From Plantago major (taxonomy: Eukaryota > Streptophyta > Magnoliopsida > Lamiales > Plantaginaceae): DNA of 64,000 bases. The notes beneath the pieces are model-generated. The model was not told the DNA's origin. It did not search any database and saw nothing but the letters and a program-made list of their open reading frames with translations. The translations under genes and the position numbers were made by a program. Shown here piece after piece: positions 48,297-59,763 of this stretch. Location of the stretch: positions 3,386,712 through 3,450,711 of the forward strand of contig CM048841.1 in the NCBI GenBank assembly GCA_026545765.1, in the 5' to 3' direction. Numbering within the stretch: position 1 is the stretch's first letter; every line of letters begins with the position of its first letter.

Positions 48297-51200
48297 CTAC
48301 TTGAAGAAGGGCAGACATTCGTTATGGTACTTCTTGATGGATTCAATAGTTGTGAAGGCGAAAGACTCGTCTTCTGGGTAATATGCGATTGGATCATCCA
48401 ACAGAGGAGCTGGATCATTAAGCACCCCCTCAAGAGTTGCATGTAGACAGTAAGCAGAATATGTGACTTGATATCCACCTTCCTGCACAATCAGAATGCG
48501 TCCATCGCAATGCTTTTCAGCCATACCACGAATCATCTGCCCAATTTTCCTATAACCTTCCATTGTCAAACACTGCCTTCCATTCGGATCAAACTGAGGA
48601 AAAAAATTTGAATAAGATGTGTAATCGAACGCACAGGGGGCAATGCATGATCAAACATGATAACTGAACTTACTGCACTAGAATCTAGCCCGGCTGCTAG
48701 AACCATCATCTCCGGCTCAAATTTCTCCACAGCTGGCAGGACTAATTCCGTCATTGCATATTCATACCCTCTATCTCCAGTCCCATTCGGTAAAGGTATA
48801 TTCAGATTATAACCAACGCCTTCCCCTTCGCCCAACTCATCCACAGTCCCCCTTTGTGGGTGTGACGGACCCCATGATCCGTGATTCATATGAAGGGAGA
48901 TCGTGAGAACTTTATCAGAACGATAAAAACCTTCAGCGGTTCCATTTCCATAGTGGACATCTATGTCAACAACCACAACTTTTTTACAACCAGAATCCAA
49001 AGCTAATTGTACAGCAAGACCAACATTGTTGAGGAAGCAATATCCATCAGCTTGAGCAGGCTGAGCATGATGACCTGGCGGCCGGACCAACGCATAAGAG
49101 ATCTTCCCTTCCCCATCCATGACATGTTTCATTGCTGATATAGTGGTACCAGCAGAAAGAAGTGCAGCGTTCCATGATCCTGTAGTTAAGAATGTGCTAG
49201 CGCCAATAATCTTGCCTTGACCTTCGTGTCCCTCGACTAGCTCATTTACGTACTCTGACAAATTCAGACATGTAAATTATTGGATTTCTTAAAAACACGG
49301 TCTAAAAGAAGGTGACCTATGGAACTAGGACAAAGGGAGTATCAACTACTAAGGTCTAATTATCAATTACTCCTACCTCCCTACTTTCTTTAATATTACA
49401 GAGAATTAATAAAATATTAGTTTGTGTAGGTTTTATGTTGATAAAGTTGTAAGTGTATGATAAATTAAGAAAGAGATTGAATAAAATAATGATAAAGTAG
49501 GAAATAAATATAATAAAAAATTAGTTAGTGGGATAAAAACTTTCCATTTTATGATTTAGTAAGTTTGTAACGCCAAAAAAGGAAAGTTAAGAATTTATTA
49601 ATGGAACGGAGGGAGTCCATATCAAGAGAAGTTTTATTTTGCATAAAACTTTTTCGTCCACTTGATTTTTTAGAAGTTGCACTAAAACATTTGTAGCAAC
49701 TTCATTTGCACTAAAAAATTGTTGTCATCAATTTAATCTTTTCTATTTATCAGTTTCTCATTTATTGTAAAAATAATTTTTCAGCATTGAATTTAATTAA
49801 AAAAATTCGAATAATAATTTTTAACGAATAAATTAATTAAGTTTTCGTCAACTTATAATTACCGACAAAAAAGCAAGGTGACAAAAGTGACGCCCATATG
49901 AGCCGAAATCCCGTTAAATACTACTCTCTCAATTTCAAAAAAAGTGTTACATTTTACTATTTTACAGTCAACTGTCTCCGCGTTTGACCACAATTTACTC
50001 TTAAACAATATTAATAAATAAATTATTAAAATTATATAATGAAAATTTAGTAATTAAATTTTTATTATATGATTTTATTAAATTATTTACTATTATCGTT
50101 TATGAGTAATTTGTGGTCAAACTCGAAGACAGTTGACCGGTCAAAGTCAAAATGTAACAATTTTTCTTAAATGGAGGGAGTAATACTTAGAAGAGACTAG
50201 TTATAGAGACTAAAGAAAGGCCAACTAGCTAGCTGATGCCCATTTTAATTTCGCGGGCCGTGGTCCGGATCCGGTGTTATGTGGGTTAAATCCAAAAATC
50301 CAGTTACCGAGTCATATAAATAAGGCAAAATAAAGTGAAATTACATTTTATTCCATTTTTTCAGATCAAAGCGGGAGATAGTTTGCAAAGAAGAGATAAA
50401 CTAGAGATTTGAAGGTAAAACCCTAGAATTCTCCTTCTTTCATTCGTTTCTCTTTTGTTTCAACTCGATTTGGTTTGACTTCCTGATTTGTGGCTAGTTT
50501 TTCAATATTTTCAGCTTCCGACGGATCGAAATTGCTAATTTGAGACCTCAATTTGAAGGTAAAACCCCCAAATCTCTGTATTTTGTTCGTTTTTCAGTTG
50601 TTTGGACTCGATTTGAATGAATCCGCTCTAAATCAACTTCAAAAACATCAATCGCATTGAACAGTTACGGAAAACGAAGGTTATGGATGTTCCTTTGGCG
50701 AGGAATAAGAATAGACTAACTGATGCGGAAGACGAAGCTATTTTCGAACTCCAATTAAGGTTTATAAGGTGTTTTGCATCATTTTTGTTGTTATTGTTGT
50801 GGATCTTTACTCTACTATATCAGTTCATTTGATGTCATTGTTGTCTCTATCTTTGTTGTACTTTAACTTCATTGATTTGTCGATTTTCTAAAGTTTTTAG
50901 CAAAGGTTGTTGTGAATTCTTTCAAACTCGTAAACTTGAGCTACTTTCTGATTTCTAAGACTTAATTATTTACGAAGGTATGAACTGTTACTGACAAGTT
51001 TGTTTTGCTATGGCTACAATGTTCTAAAATGTGATGCTTGTGAACCATCCGATGAATTTGAAATTGTTTTTTCATATTTGCTTTGGTAGCATAGGAGAAA
51101 CTCATCACAGTTGCTTGCTTTAATTATATTAATATGGTGTGTAGTTGATTTAATATATGCATGAATGGTAAAACATGTGCATATCAAATGAAATGCACTT

Positions 51201-54200
51201 TTTCACCTACTTCAGAGTTCCAAATGTGTCTGTTTATGTTGTTCTCTTAGCTTGCAATAGCTATGTGCTTGGGAATTCCATGTAAACATTCACGTTTAGG
51301 TGTGGTGTAAGTGCATATGTATTAGTGTTGTTAACTCAAACCCATGTAATGTTCTGGCTCAACCCATGCTTTTGGTTACGATTTGATTGATTGTATAATG
51401 TCAAGGAATTGGTCCTACAATCAGTTTAATTCTTTTTGTGATTTTGGTTGTGTGCATTAAAGGTCTTTTGTAATGGAGATAGTTTGTTATATCATTGTAT
51501 TTGTTGGATACATATATAAGTTATGATAATGGATAGTCGGGAATAATCGGATGAATCTTCTGATAATTTTAATGGTTCTTGGACTAATCTTCTTGTTTAC
51601 AATTGTTTATGTAATGGATAGTTGGAAATAATTGCTCTGTAAATGATTCTATAGCTTCTTCATGAGGGTTGGATATAATTTATAGCCCGACATTACCATC
51701 AAGTGATTTTAGATCATCTCAACTACTCTACCAAATTGTTTTAGAATCAGTTGGATATGATGCTGACAAGGACATGATCGAGTTGCTTTTGTAATAAGCT
51801 AGGGGCAAGGATATTACTGAGTTGATTGATGTCGGAAGAGATTGGCCTCAATTTTTTGCTGGTGGTAGGATTATTGTTACTGCATCAGGAATCCATCAAT
51901 GATCGACTAAAGCTCTGACCACATATTCCCTGTCTTTGAAGTAGCTCGCCTGTTGTCGTGTCTTGCTTCATTTTATGTTGTTTGTTTAGATTTTATATGT
52001 TAGATTTGAGAATAAAAGTGTCAAATTATCTCTGTATATATGCCAACAACTTATGTATGATATAAGAAATTTACATTTAGAGTGAATGAGTGATGTTGAG
52101 GTTTGATTGTAATCGAGTTTTGTCTATCTGTGGATAAAGGAGCTATTTGTTCTGTTAGATTTTTATACTGTTATATGTTATGGACTTGTGTAGCTAGAAG
52201 ACATTTATCATGTAAAATAATTCATTCTTAAAAAGTTTGCGCATATTTCTATTTTCATCTGTTTTTATTTTCCCACAACTAAAAGATGTTAAAGAACTGA
52301 TTGGTGTAAATTTTCTTAACAAATCAATAAAGGTTCCTCAGTAGTTCCTTGAGTAAGAAAGGAAATGATATTTTAACAATGAATCTTGTTCCTTAAATTG
52401 GCACTATGTAGGCATGGACATCAGGTTACTCATCGAGTTTAGTTCTTGAGAAAGTTTCTTTTGAAAAATGATTGAGGTTTATGTTTACAATGTTTCATGT
52501 TAATTTGTGTTCTTGCTTAGGTTCATACGTAATGATAGAACTTTACAAGGTTACACTTAAACCTTTACAGTTTTGTATAATAACCTGAATTTGTGTGTCA
52601 TGGGGTTTTAAGGTTCAACATTTCCTACATATGGTTTTAGAATCCTTCAACGACCCCTAGGAAACCCTCACCTTATACCCCCATGCCCAATTAAGGGCAT
52701 ACGACATTTTTCACTATTAATCTAGTTAAATTCTAATGGTTAATGTTATTTTAAAAAATTATTAAGGTTTATGTTTAGAATGCTTTAGGTTATTGTGTGT
52801 TCCTGCTAAGGTTTACATGTAATGTTGGTAATGTTTGAACCTTTACAAGGTTACACTCAAACCTTTACCATCATGTATAATAACCTGAATTTGTGTTTCA
52901 TGTGTTTTAGAATACTTTAATGACCCCATCCTAAACCCTAACTCTAAGCCCTAATTAAATGCGTAAGATATTTTTCACTGTTAATCTATTTAAATTCTGA
53001 TGGTTAAGGTTTATGCTTAGAATGTTTTAGGTTATTGTGTTCCTATGTAATGATACAATATTTATAAAATTACACTTAAACCTTTATCCTTTTTTATAAG
53101 AACCTAAAATTGTGTTTCATGTGTCAAAAGGGGTTTTAGGGTTCACAATTTATTCCTCCATCAGGTTTAGGACGAACCCTTAATTAGGATCACCCTATAC
53201 CACATCGTGTGCCCTAAGCTATAATTAAGGGCGTAAGATATTTTTCACTATTAATCTACTTAAAAGTTAAGGTTCTTGTGAAAAATAGATAAGATTTATG
53301 TTTAGAATGTTTTAGGTTATTGTGTGATTCTGCTAAGCTTTACATGTAAAATTAGAACCATTACAAGATTACACTTAAACCTTTACAATTCTGTACAATA
53401 ACCTGAATTTGTGTTTCATGTGTTAGTAGGAATTTCAGGGTTCACCATTTTCTCCACAAGGTTTTAGAATGCTTCAGTGACCCCCGACAAAGAGTCATAC
53501 CTTGAGGGTGTTTCATGTGTCAGAGTTTTTTTAGGATTCACCATTTATTCTATAGGGTTTTAGAATGCTTTAGTGACCACCCGATAAACCCTTAATTAGA
53601 GACCTTGAGGGTGTTTTCAGGTGTCAGGGATTTTAGGGTTCACCATTCCTTCTATAAGATTTTAGAATGCTTCATTAATACTTAACATCCGGTTAAATAA
53701 ACTTCAACAACAAGAAGAATAAAATTTTACACTCCGAGGAGAAAAATTGAACATGTCCGACAAATTAAACAATACCAAGTATAAACCTTAAACATTACTT
53801 ACTAAAACCTTAACTATTTCTCACCTAAAACCCGTAGGGAAGCTTCCGCGTGAGCGGCAGTGGACGAAGCGGAAGCGTACCTTTCCATTTTTGATTTGTT
53901 CCAGTATGAAAATAAATTGCGAACACCAGCCACTACTCTTTTTTTCTATATTTTTCGAAGAAGTTGAATTATTTACTTAGCTTACACTCTGACCCGAGTA
54001 GCATGGGACACGTGGAATCCCGTAAAAATATTAACTACTTGCAGTGCAAAATATATAGTAATAAACCCAACTACATACATCCTATAAAACTCATACATTT
54101 TCGTATAAACCTTTCTCATCTTTCATATAAACCTTAATTAAATGTTTATTATTAAAACAATTACGATTTCTCACATACACTTAACATTAGCAAATACAAA

Positions 54201-57200
54201 AACCGTAACAATAATACATAATAAACTTAATCATATGAAGAAACCTTAAACATTTTTAATGAAACCTAGCTACTATTTGAAAATTGCAACTTCATCCCCT
54301 CTTTTGTCAAATTCTCCAGTGACATACCCTACACTTTCTAGTTTATCAAATAAAATTGAAATCAACATTCTAATCACAATCCAACTCAAATTGACTTCAA
54401 TGGATGCTCAACACCATTCAGAACAACTCAATTAGCAACCAATTCGAGATCAATTTAAAATTTTAGATCTAGATTTTTTTTCCCCCAAACATCCATGAAT
54501 GGAGCTTTAGGAGCTCCTAAAGCTCCATCCATGGACTACAACGTCCATGGATTGTCAAAATGCAGCTCGCTTCTAGTAGCAGCGAATATGGCAGCCATGG
54601 CTACTGTATTTTTTTTCTAAATTTCGCGGGTTGACCCGCTAGTGTAATTTCTTTGTGTTTCTCCGTCTCTTCAAAGTTATAAGCGTCTCTCAGGAGCGGT
54701 GGTAAAACAAGTTACCTATTTGGATAACAAATGTGAGTAGTGTGAATATAATGAATTATTTAAATCAATTAAAGAAAACAACTAAAATATGTAATTATTG
54801 TATGAAAATTTGAATAAAAGAGGAATCTAGAGAGGGGAGCTCAAGCTCCAGTACATTGTCTAGGAAAAAATCAATCCCTCCACATGCCTTTTTGGTGGTC
54901 ATGTATTCAACTACAAAACCTATTAAAATGTAACTTCAATAGGCCTGCAAAAAAAGCAACACATCTAGTTGCCACATGCAATTATAGCCCAGCCACCTTT
55001 CCAAATTAAGTGTATTCATTATGTTTCAATTGTTGTTTATCTCTAATTAATTGTATTTAAATTGTCTTTAACTCTTAACTACCCATCGTTATTTTGCCTT
55101 AATTCTATTAGAAAAACCAAATTGTTGCCTTTCTATTTCTCCCAATCCTACCTTTGCGCATATACGAAGTATCAACGGACTGTTTGGGATAAAATTTTAA
55201 TCGGGAGAATTTTAATTGAGGTATAACTGATGTGTGAGAGTGTTAACACAACAATGATGTCGGTTGATCTCCATTGACGTAGACATTGCCGAACCACGTT
55301 AAATCTTGTGTCTATGACATTCTGATTTTGGTTCATTGTTTGTTCGATTATTGTTTTCTGTTATCGTTTCATATTCCTCATTGTTTGAACTTAACAATCA
55401 CATGCACAGCCAGCGCGTGGCTTGCACGCGCGCAATCAGAAATACTGGCAAGTGTGTTTCATGCGCCAGGAAGAGAAAAAGATTATGAGTGTTAACTCAA
55501 CAATGATATTGATCGTTGTACATCCTAGATTAAATATGAAAATCTCAATGGTGGTGATCAAATCTATGATATGGAAAGCTAGAGAATTAGTTAGGCATTT
55601 AACTAATTCAGTTTCCTGATTCTAGAAAGAATTCAATGTGGTTTCCTTATACAAGAAGGTTACCTAAATTAGTTTTCTTGTGCTAGAATGATTAGTAATT
55701 AGTTTTCTTGTTCTTGTAGGATTTGGTAGTTGAGTTCTCTATATATGGTCAAGGGGCTTGTTTGTTACATACATCAGATCAGACTAGAATATCAACAATA
55801 GAAGATTGATAGGAAGTTAGGGATCATACTTTTCGGATAATAGCACATTAGGTTACTCTTATCTTTTATGTGGGATTATTCTTGTCACGTCGTGTGGTTG
55901 TAACTTAAGTATCAATAAAGGTTGTTGGTTGATCTCCGTGGATGTAAGCATTGCCGAACCACGTTAAATCTTGTGTCTCTGGTGGGATGGTATCACGAGG
56001 GACAAGGGATACACTGGAGAATGGTTTGGGACAGCGGTGGAGCATGGACAATGCTGAAAATGAGAAAGAAATCTGCACATGTTCGGGTGGAGACTGTTAC
56101 ATGAGGTATAACAGGCACCGAAGTCCAATTTAAAGTTGATGGAGTTGAGTCTGAGGTGGAGCTATCTGAAAGAACAAATTGCAGTGCTCATAATATCAAA
56201 AGGTGTGATCAGGGTCAAGAAGATTCAGACTTCTTTGAATGCTTTTGATTACATTCGGAGAATAGCATATTATGTTGGTCTTATCTTTTATGTTGGATTA
56301 TTCTTGTAACGTCGTGTGGTTGTAACCTAAGTACCAATAAAGATTGTTGGTTGATCTCCGTGAACGTAGGCATTCCCGAACCACGTTAAATCTTGTGTCT
56401 CTGGCTTTCTGGTATTGATTCATTGTTTGTTCGATTGTTGTTCTCTAGTCTTGGTTCATTGTTTGTGGTCTTGGTTCGATTATTGTGAGAATGTTAACTC
56501 AACAATGATATTGAACGTTGAACGGCCTATATAAAATATGGGAATCTCAACGATGGTGATCAAATCCAGGATATGAAAAGCTGGAGAATTAGTTAGGCAT
56601 TTAACTAATTCAGTTTTTCTTATTCTAGAAGAAATTCTAGGTGGTTTAATTCCTTATACAAGAAGGTTATATAAATTAGTTTTCTTGTGCTAGAAGGATT
56701 AGTAATTAATTTTCTTGTTCTAGTAGGATTTGGTAGTTGAGTTAGGGATCATAATTCGAAGAATAGCATATTAAGTTGGTCTTATCTTTTATGTGGGATT
56801 GTATTGTTATGTCATGTGGTTGTAACCCAAGTATAATAAAGATTGTTGGTTGATCTCCGTGGACGTAAGCATTGCCGAACTTTCTGGTTTTGGTTCATTA
56901 TTTGTTCGATTATTATTTTCTGTCATCGTTGCATATTCTTCATTGTTTGAACTTGACATGATGAATAGTAACTAAATTTTAATTGAGTTGTGAAAATTTG
57001 TATTTAGTATAGAATTAAAATTTTATAGGTGTTTTTGTAAATTTGTTATGTGTGTTTTGGGCTAATTGAGTTGGTGTCTCAATTATAATATATCAATGGT
57101 ATTTCAATTATAATGGGATGATCAAATATGATTATAAGGTCCGACTCAATTTAAATGGAACATGGAACATGACTTCTATCTCAAACAGCCCGTTTACTTC

Positions 57201-57681
57201 AACCAAAAATTACTTGCTCGTCTTTGCTAGTCTGTGTGTGAGAAAACAGACATCGGTCAAACTAATTGAATTATTAGTTAGATAATATAGTGAATTATAA
57301 AAAATACATTTTATAAAAAATATAAGCTAAAAATATCGTTTTGTTAAAAATATAGATAGGTCTATTTTCAACCTAGGTGAAGAAAGCCCCCCATAACAAT
57401 TTGTGAAAGGAATGATAAGAGGAAAAGAAGAAACCTGGAGTGTGGAAGGAAAGCAGTTCAGAAATGAGAGCTGGCCTGCCAAGATGCCAAGAGACAAAGG
57501 GTGCAATAGGACCCCTCTTGAGAATGGAAACTATGTTCTTGACCCGGTCCGAATTCTCCAGGCGTTTCTCGAGCACATCAAGAAAGCCCGGATCCGTATT
57601 GAAAACCCCACGATCGGCATAGTCTTTGAGCATGTCCTCGTGGAAGAAGACATGGATAGTTTCATTATTTGGGGACGCCAT
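48297..57681 (-). CDS. HDA8: HDA8, class II histone deacetylase (three coding exons)
   Basis: Zinc-dependent lysine deacetylase of the arginase/deacetylase fold. Exons 57435-57681, 48674-49254 and 48297-48593 join in phase to 374 residues, close to Arabidopsis HDA8 (377). The start is MASPNNETIHVFFHEDM; family hallmarks are DPGFLDVLEKRLENSDRVKN, ISYALVRPPGHHAQP (catalytic His pair), ADGYCFLNN, VVVVDIDVHYGNGT (metal-binding Asp/His), NHGSWGPSHP, GLDSSAFDPNGR and VQEGGYQVTY with the catalytic Tyr. The first intron (49255-57434) is 8.2 kb because of repeats; the second is 80 bp. All splice sites are GT-AG. An untranslated intron is likely, since TTTCTGCAG stands 17 bases upstream of the ATG at 57699-57701. 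The protein appears complete and functional. Confidence 0.92.
49255..49921. other. HDA8 intron 1, proximal part
   Basis: AT-rich intron sequence. AGGGAGTAT at about 49336 and AACGGAGGGAGTCC at about 49605 are MITE-end stubs, but they point the same way and so do not define one intact element. Confidence 0.45.
49922..50182. mobile_element. Stowaway/Mariner-like MITE
   Basis: The two ends form long terminal inverted repeats of about 60 bp: left TACTCTCTC...GTGTTACATTTTA...AGTCAACTGTC, right the complement ending in GGAGGGAGTA. TA is present at both outer ends, as expected for this superfamily. The 261-bp element has an AT-rich core and no coding capacity. It lies in HDA8 intron 1. Confidence 0.75.
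50300..50832 (+). other. Promoter-like block with short ORF in HDA8 intron
   Basis: The plus strand shows a TATA-like CATATAAATAAGG (about 50312), a pyrimidine-rich leader with a telo-box AAACCCTAG (50418-50426), and a 49-codon frame from ATG 50683 starting MDVPLARNKNRLTDAEDEAI. A GTTTAT after CAATTAAG could be a donor. This looks like the 5' end of a housekeeping-type gene, antisense to HDA8. I do not recognise the peptide and no downstream exon is certain; it may be the promoter end of the same duplicated segment as the P2 pseudogene 0.9 kb further on. Confidence 0.35.
50833..51740. other. HDA8 intron 1, no feature recognised
   Basis: T-rich intronic or degenerate sequence between the promoter-like block and the P2 pseudogene. 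No ORF or repeat with clear borders. Confidence 0.4.
51741..51890 (+). pseudogene. 60S acidic ribosomal protein P2 pseudogene fragment
   Basis: The plus strand reads LESVGYDADKDMIELLL, two stop codons, then ARGKDITELIDVGRDWPQFF. This follows the N-terminal domain of plant 60S acidic protein P2 (pattern SVGADADDDRIELLL, then KGKDITELIAAGREKLASV). P2 is a stalk protein of the ribosome. The start, the hinge and the acidic DDDMGFSLFD tail are missing and stops are present, so this is a dead fragment, antisense inside HDA8 intron 1. Confidence 0.75.
51891..52474. other. HDA8 intron 1, possible P2-like 3' tail, otherwise blank
   Basis: T-rich sequence after the P2 fragment that could be its former 3'UTR (GTTTAGATTTTATATGTTAG). 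No other feature seen. Confidence 0.35.
52475..53690. repeat. Diverged tandem repeat, about 240-290 bp units
   Basis: Four unit starts (AGGTTTATGTTTAGAATG-like) lie at 52475, 52764, 53006 and 53291, giving spacings of 289, 242 and 285 bp. Each unit shares TTACACTTAAACCTTTAC, TAATAACCTGAATTTGTGTTTCATG and a TTTTAGAATGCTT...GACCCC segment followed by CCCTAATTAA. The last unit shows extra shorter duplications of about 100 bp (53420-53690). Non-coding. Confidence 0.8.
53691..54491. other. HDA8 intron 1, AT-rich, no feature recognised
   Basis: AT-rich sequence; no ORF, terminal repeat or RNA gene recognised. AAACCTTAAACATT-like phrases recur (53787, 54241), possibly stray parts of the neighbouring tandem repeat in inverse orientation. 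Confidence 0.35.
54492..54550. repeat. Long palindrome with adjacent hairpin
   Basis: A perfect 26-bp palindrome (54501-54526, centred on GAGCTC) extends with one mismatch to 44 bp (54492-54535). It overlaps a second inverted repeat CCATGGAC...GTCCATGG at 54529-54550 with a 6-nt loop. In RNA either would form a stable hairpin. Confidence 0.85.
54551..55174. other. HDA8 intron 1, no feature recognised
   Basis: AT-rich sequence without a feature I can name. Confidence 0.35.
55175..57191. mobile_element. Possible hAT-like MITE holding copia LTR remnants
   Basis: The left end ACGGACTGTTTGGGATA (about 55176) and the right end TATCTCAAACAGCCCGT (to about 57191) are inverted copies with about two mismatches in 17. 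The tract between, minus the copia LTR pieces at 55239-56962, is AT-rich with AATTTTAATTGAG repeated near both sides. I could not find a clean 8-bp duplication, so borders are uncertain. Confidence 0.4.
55239..56962 (+). mobile_element. Cluster of copia LTR remnants (small-LTR family)
   Basis: At least three pieces of one LTR family lie here. They begin TGTTAAC(T/A)CAACAATGAT (55239, 55491, 56493) and carry GGTTGATCTCCGTGGACGTA...GAACCACGTTAAATC (repeated near 55265, 55927, 56348 and 56850). They end in TTTGAACTT(A/G)ACA (55398 and 56962). A short internal, non-LTR stretch lies at about 55990-56240. The cluster is a rearranged fossil with no intact copy. Confidence 0.65.
57192..57434. other. 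HDA8 intron 1, distal end
   Basis: AT-rich intron sequence ending at the exon 1 donor (minus strand CCAG|GTTTCT at 57434). No other feature. Confidence 0.5.
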
Positions 57682-57699
57682 AGCTGGACTCTGAGTATC

Positions 57700-58015
57700 T
57701 GCAGAAAGTTTGAGTACCAGAATATATGGTGAATTATATATGAGTCCTTACTATCTATATACAGACACGTTCGGTATAGATTTAAAAAATTGAGTTAATG
57801 TAAAATTTTAGTTGATGAATAGTAACTGAAGCAATAGTGAATAGTGAGTTATAAAAAATGGTGTTTGGTATATAGTTAAAAATTTATAGGATTTTTATAT
57901 AGGTTGTGCAAGAAGGAAGTCATGTGATTGATACTGTACAAAGTCTAGGAAAAGATATGCTTTTACATTAGGAATAGGAAAGTCCTATTTTTAATTAGCA
58001 GTCAACTCCCTCCAT
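57700..58015. other. HDA8 probable 5'UTR intron, proximal part
   Basis: AT-rich sequence upstream of HDA8. GATGAATAGTAACT (about 57814) recurs at about 56964, hinting at a shared small repeat. No gene. Confidence 0.4.
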
Positions 58016-58285
58016 ATGCAAAAACCCGATATACATTAAATCGTCAGGTTATAAAAACTCATGACATACATTAAATCCCGATTATAAAAATCCACAGACA
58101 CGACCAGATGCAAAAACCCACAGACAAAATATTATATCCCCCCAGTTATAAAAACTCACAGACACCAGATAAATCCCCAGATGCAAAAACCCACAAACAG
58201 GATGTAAAAACCCACAGACAAAACATTAAATCCCTCAGTTATAAAAACTCACAGACACACATTAAATCTTCTAGTTAAAAATAAG
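58016..58285. repeat. Degenerate short tandem repeat
   Basis: Repeats of phrases such as TTATAAAAACTCACAGACAC, ATTAAATCCC and GATGCAAAAACCCACA recur about every 35-45 bp, six or more times with variation. It is a decayed minisatellite inside the putative HDA8 5'UTR intron. Confidence 0.7.
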
Positions 58286-58330
58286 TAGCATCAGCAAAAT
58301 TTAATGTACATCTTGCTTTTTACCTGGAAG

Positions 58331-58517
58331 TAGTGCTGCAAACGAGCCGAGTTTTTTTCGAGCTGCTCGAGCTCGAGCTCGATAAAAGCTCGAAAAAAGC
58401 TAGGTTCAACGAGCTCAAATTCGAACTTTTTTTTAAGCTCGAATAATCTTTCGAGTCGAGCTCGAACATTGGAAAGCTCGGCTCGAAAGCTCGTCGAGCA
58501 GCTCGATTATATATTTT

Positions 58518-58561
<44 letters not shown>

Positions 58562-59755
58562 CACACATATATATAGGAATAACAAAACCCTAGTAGCAAA
58601 TAAAGTAGTAAATTCATTCCACTTCCAAATAGCAGCACTATACAACAGCCTCCACCATCCATTCCACATTCCACTGGCTGCTCCTCCATCACACCGGCAC
58701 CGCACCACCTGCTCTAACCTTCCTCCTCCCCACTGATTACTTGAGGTGGGTTCTTGACTATTCTAATCCACTTCTCCTCCCATTTAATTTGTTCACTTCA
58801 GATCTGGTAATTGGAATAACTTATGTCGAGTTTAGGAATTTCATTTCTGCTTCTCTCTTGTTAATTTCTTTTTATACTCTCGTAGGAAGTGGAAGACAAT
58901 GATGATTCTTTTTGATTTATTCTTGTAGAAATAAAATAAAATCAGATTATTCATATTATTTATAGTCTTAATATTGCATTCAAATGATAGATTATGTGAA
59001 TTTTGTTGTTTTATTTCATTTTCAGGTTAAAGCTTGAGAAGAGAAGTTTAGATCAGAGTTTATCAAGTGACCCAACAAAATCTATTGATGGAGAATCAGA
59101 GGCAGAGGAGAAAGATGGGTTCAAGTCGTTCAAGTCCAATTGATAGGAAATCCAGAGAAAATGAAAGGCATCAAGATGTTAGTTGTTAGATATAAGGATG
59201 GAGCATATGAAGAATTTGAACAAATATTAGGATGCTTATGTAATTCAATTATGTACTTTGTCAAATGTTTGATGCTCAAATTCTAGAATTAAGACATTCA
59301 AAGTTATTGAAGTTTCGAGCTGCTGATGCTATGGCAGCCATGGGAGATTCTTTGGAAGATGAAGTGGGTGATGAAGTTTTCTAGGAGCATCCTCCTGCTC
59401 ACATTTTGCACTTTTTGTCTTTTGATGTAATATAATTACATTCGTGTCCTTTTTCTTACAAAAAAAAAAGTTTCGAGCTTTCGAGTCGAGTTATATTCGA
59501 GCTTCGTTAATTTTCGAGCTCGCTAGCCGAGCTAAATTCGAGTTTTGTTAAATCTCGATCTTCCGAGCCGAGCTAAATTCGATCTTTCGAGTTTCAATAA
59601 AAATAAAAAAAAGCTCGCTAGCCGAACTCGAATCAAGAATTTTTCCTTCGAGCTCGAGCTCAAATTATGCAGCTCGATCGAGCTCGAGCCTAGGCCAAAA
59701 TTCTCTTAACGAGCCGAGCTTTACAAAAGCTCGGCTCGGCTTGTTTGCAGCCCTA
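58331..59755. mobile_element. hAT-type transposon, 1.4 kb, with 8-bp target duplication
   Basis: Terminal inverted repeats TAGTGCTGCAAACGAGCCGA and (complement) TAGGGCTGCAAACAAGCCGA bound the element. The flanks CCTGGAAG (58323-58330) and CCTAGAAG (59756-59763) form an 8-bp target duplication with one change, diagnostic of hAT elements. Subterminal regions (58345-58510 and 59468-59750) are packed with GAGCTCGA/TTCGAGC motifs, as expected for transposase binding sites. The core holds an AT dinucleotide run (about 58526-58560) and short plus-strand frames near 59090-59380 with no transposase domain that I recognise, so it looks non-autonomous. Confidence 0.85.
58526..58560. repeat. AT microsatellite
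   Basis: About 17 TA units in a row inside the hAT element. Confidence 0.9.
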
Positions 59756-59763
59756 CCTAGAAG

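Noticed and set aside
49336-49620. Intact MITE between two GGGAGT ends
   Set aside because: The ends face the same direction and are not inverted repeats.
50683-50832. Membrane micropeptide (Leu-rich end of the 49-codon ORF)
   Set aside because: The Leu-rich part follows a likely splice donor and looks like intron sequence.
51741-51890. Functional P2 gene
   Set aside because: Stops within the frame and the start and acidic tail missing.
52475-53690. CRISPR-like array
   Set aside because: Units are long, diverged and contiguous, in a plant nuclear context; no short identical repeats with unique spacers.
57373-57681. Separate short deacetylase-like gene
   Set aside because: Its end reads past a good GT donor; the first 82 residues join in phase to the HDA8 exon at 49254.
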